Source: a bacterium
Lineage (GTDB): Bacteria; Ratteibacteria; UBA8468; B48-G9; JAFGKM01
Length of the DNA stretch: 14,649 bases
NCBI GenBank assembly: GCA_035370465.1
Contig: DAOOVW010000039.1
Coordinates: 1 to 14,649 of the forward strand
Direction of reading: 5' to 3'
Part shown: piece after piece, positions 13,577 to 14,649 of the stretch
Layout: each line of letters starts with the position of its first letter
Numbering within the stretch: position 1 is the first letter of the stretch
Notes under the pieces: model-generated
What the model was told of the DNA's origin: nothing
The model's input: only the letters and a program-made list of their open reading frames with translations
The model's database searches: none
Program-made: the position numbers and the translations under genes

Positions 13577-14649
13577 CATTTTCTCCTTTTTGTTCCTGCT
13601 TTTCAATACCAAGTATTTCATCTATTTCTTCTGATTTTAATGTTTCTTTTTCTAAAAGTGCATTTGCCAATTTATGAAGTTTGTCTAAATTTTCAGTTAA
13701 AATGTTAATTGCTTTATTCTCTGCTTCTTCAAGTATCCTTTTAATTTCTTCATCAATTTCTCTTGTTGTAACTTCACTATGTTCCCTCATCTGGACAAGG
13801 TCTCTACCAAGAAAAACATTTCCATCATGTCTGAAAATAACAGGACCTAATTTTTCGCTCATACCCCATTCACATACCATCCTTCTTGCTATTTCTGTTG
13901 CAACTTTAAGGTCATTTTCACTCCCAGTGAACATTTTCCCAAAAATTAGTTTTTCAGTTGCTCTACCTGCTAATAGTGTACATAAAGAGTTTTTATAATA
14001 AATATCCGATTGAATAAATTTATCCTGTTCAGGCAAAATATGAGTAAGTCCTAATGCTCTTCCTCTTGGGATTATTGTAACTTTATGGACAGGATAGACA
14101 TCTGGTAAACTTTTCTGTAAAAGTGTATGTCCTGCCTCATGATAAGCAATTATTTTTCTTTCTTCATCACTTATTACAAGATTTTTTCTTTCTGTACCCA
14201 TTAGAACTTTATCTCTTGCTTCTTCAAAATCATTCATATCAATTTTTTCTTTTCCTTTCCTTGCTGCTATTAAAGCAGATTCATTCACTATATTTGCAAT
14301 ATCTGCTCCTGAAAGTCCAGCAGTTGACCTGGCAAGAATTTTAAGGTCAACTGTCTCATCAAGTGGCTTATTTTTTGTATGGACTTTAAAAATTAGTTCT
14401 CTTGCTCTTATATCAGGCATATCAACTACAACTGTTCTATCAAATCTACCTGGTCTGGTAAGAGCAGGGTCAAGAACATCTGGTCTATTGGTTGCAGCCA
14501 TAACTATTATATGTTCATCTGTTTGAAAACCATCCATTTCAACAAGTAATTGATTTAAAGTTTGTTCTCTCTCATCATGTCCTCCGCCAAGCCCGGCAAA
14601 ACGTTGTCTACCTACTGCATCTATTTCATCAATAAAAATAATACATGGA
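13533..14649 (-). CDS. ftsH: ATP-dependent zinc metalloprotease FtsH, C-terminal part
   Basis: The gene runs off the right edge; 371 C-terminal residues are present from the codon at 14648 (typical total 600-650). The fragment opens inside the AAA+ domain with Walker B CIIFIDEIDAVGRQR. LNQLLVEMDGF and the second region of homology TNRPDVLDPALTRPGRFDR follow, with arginine fingers. The M41 peptidase domain has the zinc motif HEAGH and the third ligand region FTGSENDLKVATEIARRMV. The coiled-coil-like C-terminus (ITEVENLDKLH-type leucine/lysine repeats after REIDEEIKRILEEAE) ends in a polar Gln/Glu/Gly-rich tail. FtsH is a membrane-anchored hexamer degrading misfolded membrane and short-lived cytosolic proteins. 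The N-terminal membrane segments are outside the window. folE begins within its last 44 bases. Confidence 0.96.
   Translation of the reverse strand, partial: PCIIFIDEIDAVGRQRFAGLGGGHDEREQTLNQLLVEMDGFQTDEHIIVMAATNRPDVLDPALTRPGRFDRTVVVDMPDIRARELIFKVHTKNKPLDETVDLKILARSTAGLSGADIANIVNESALIAARKGKEKIDMNDFEEARDKVLMGTERKNLVISDEERKIIAYHEAGHTLLQKSLPDVYPVHKVTIIPRGRALGLTHILPEQDKFIQSDIYYKNSLCTLLAGRATEKLIFGKMFTGSENDLKVATEIARRMVCEWGMSEKLGPVIFRHDGNVFLGRDLVQMREHSEVTTREIDEEIKRILEEAENKAINILTENLDKLHKLANALLEKETLKSEEIDEILGIEKQEQKGENDGQKENREGSGTDS

Overview
The window comes from an AT-rich bacterial genome. Sampled housekeeping-gene stretches are about 20-30% G+C, and genes are tightly packed with frequent overlaps. 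A secreted DUF1549/DUF1553 protein, a DUF1501 protein and a pre-peptidase C-terminal (PPC) domain protein lie together in one operon. That combination is characteristic of the Planctomycetes-Verrucomicrobia-Lentisphaerae-Omnitrophica group, so an uncultured low-GC PVC-type lineage (for example Omnitrophica-like) is my best guess. This is inferred from gene content; there is no rRNA gene here to confirm it.

Region 1 (1-2331) is accessory and decaying. It holds the last 17 codons of an upstream gene and a wrecked gene of about 187 codons (two compensating frameshifts plus an in-frame TGA). An unrecognised exported protein with clearly higher G+C follows, then a 59-codon signal-peptide-like ORF. 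That ORF runs tail to tail into the C-terminal stub of a tyrosine recombinase. A roughly 175-base, 61% G+C element built of nested inverted repeats (2060-2236) closes the region.

Region 2 (2332-8514, minus strand) is a four-gene operon transcribed from 8514 towards 2332: DUF1549/DUF1553 protein, DUF1501 protein, PPC-domain protein, and a two-domain RidA/chorismatase-like protein. The first three are predicted to be exported and look like a surface or periplasmic module; the last has no signal peptide. The DUF1549 protein lacks the CxxCH motif usual in the planctomycete families.

Region 3 (8515-13012, plus strand) starts at a divergent AT-rich promoter region. It carries a class V aminotransferase, nadC (NAD biosynthesis), tatD (metal-dependent DNase), mtaB (tRNA ms2t6A synthesis) and a 61-residue two-helix membrane protein.

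Region 4 (13001-14649, minus strand) is folE (GTP cyclohydrolase I) preceded by ftsH, whose N-terminal part lies beyond the window. The folE start sits inside the ftsH 3' end. No tRNA, rRNA, CRISPR array or complete transposon was seen.
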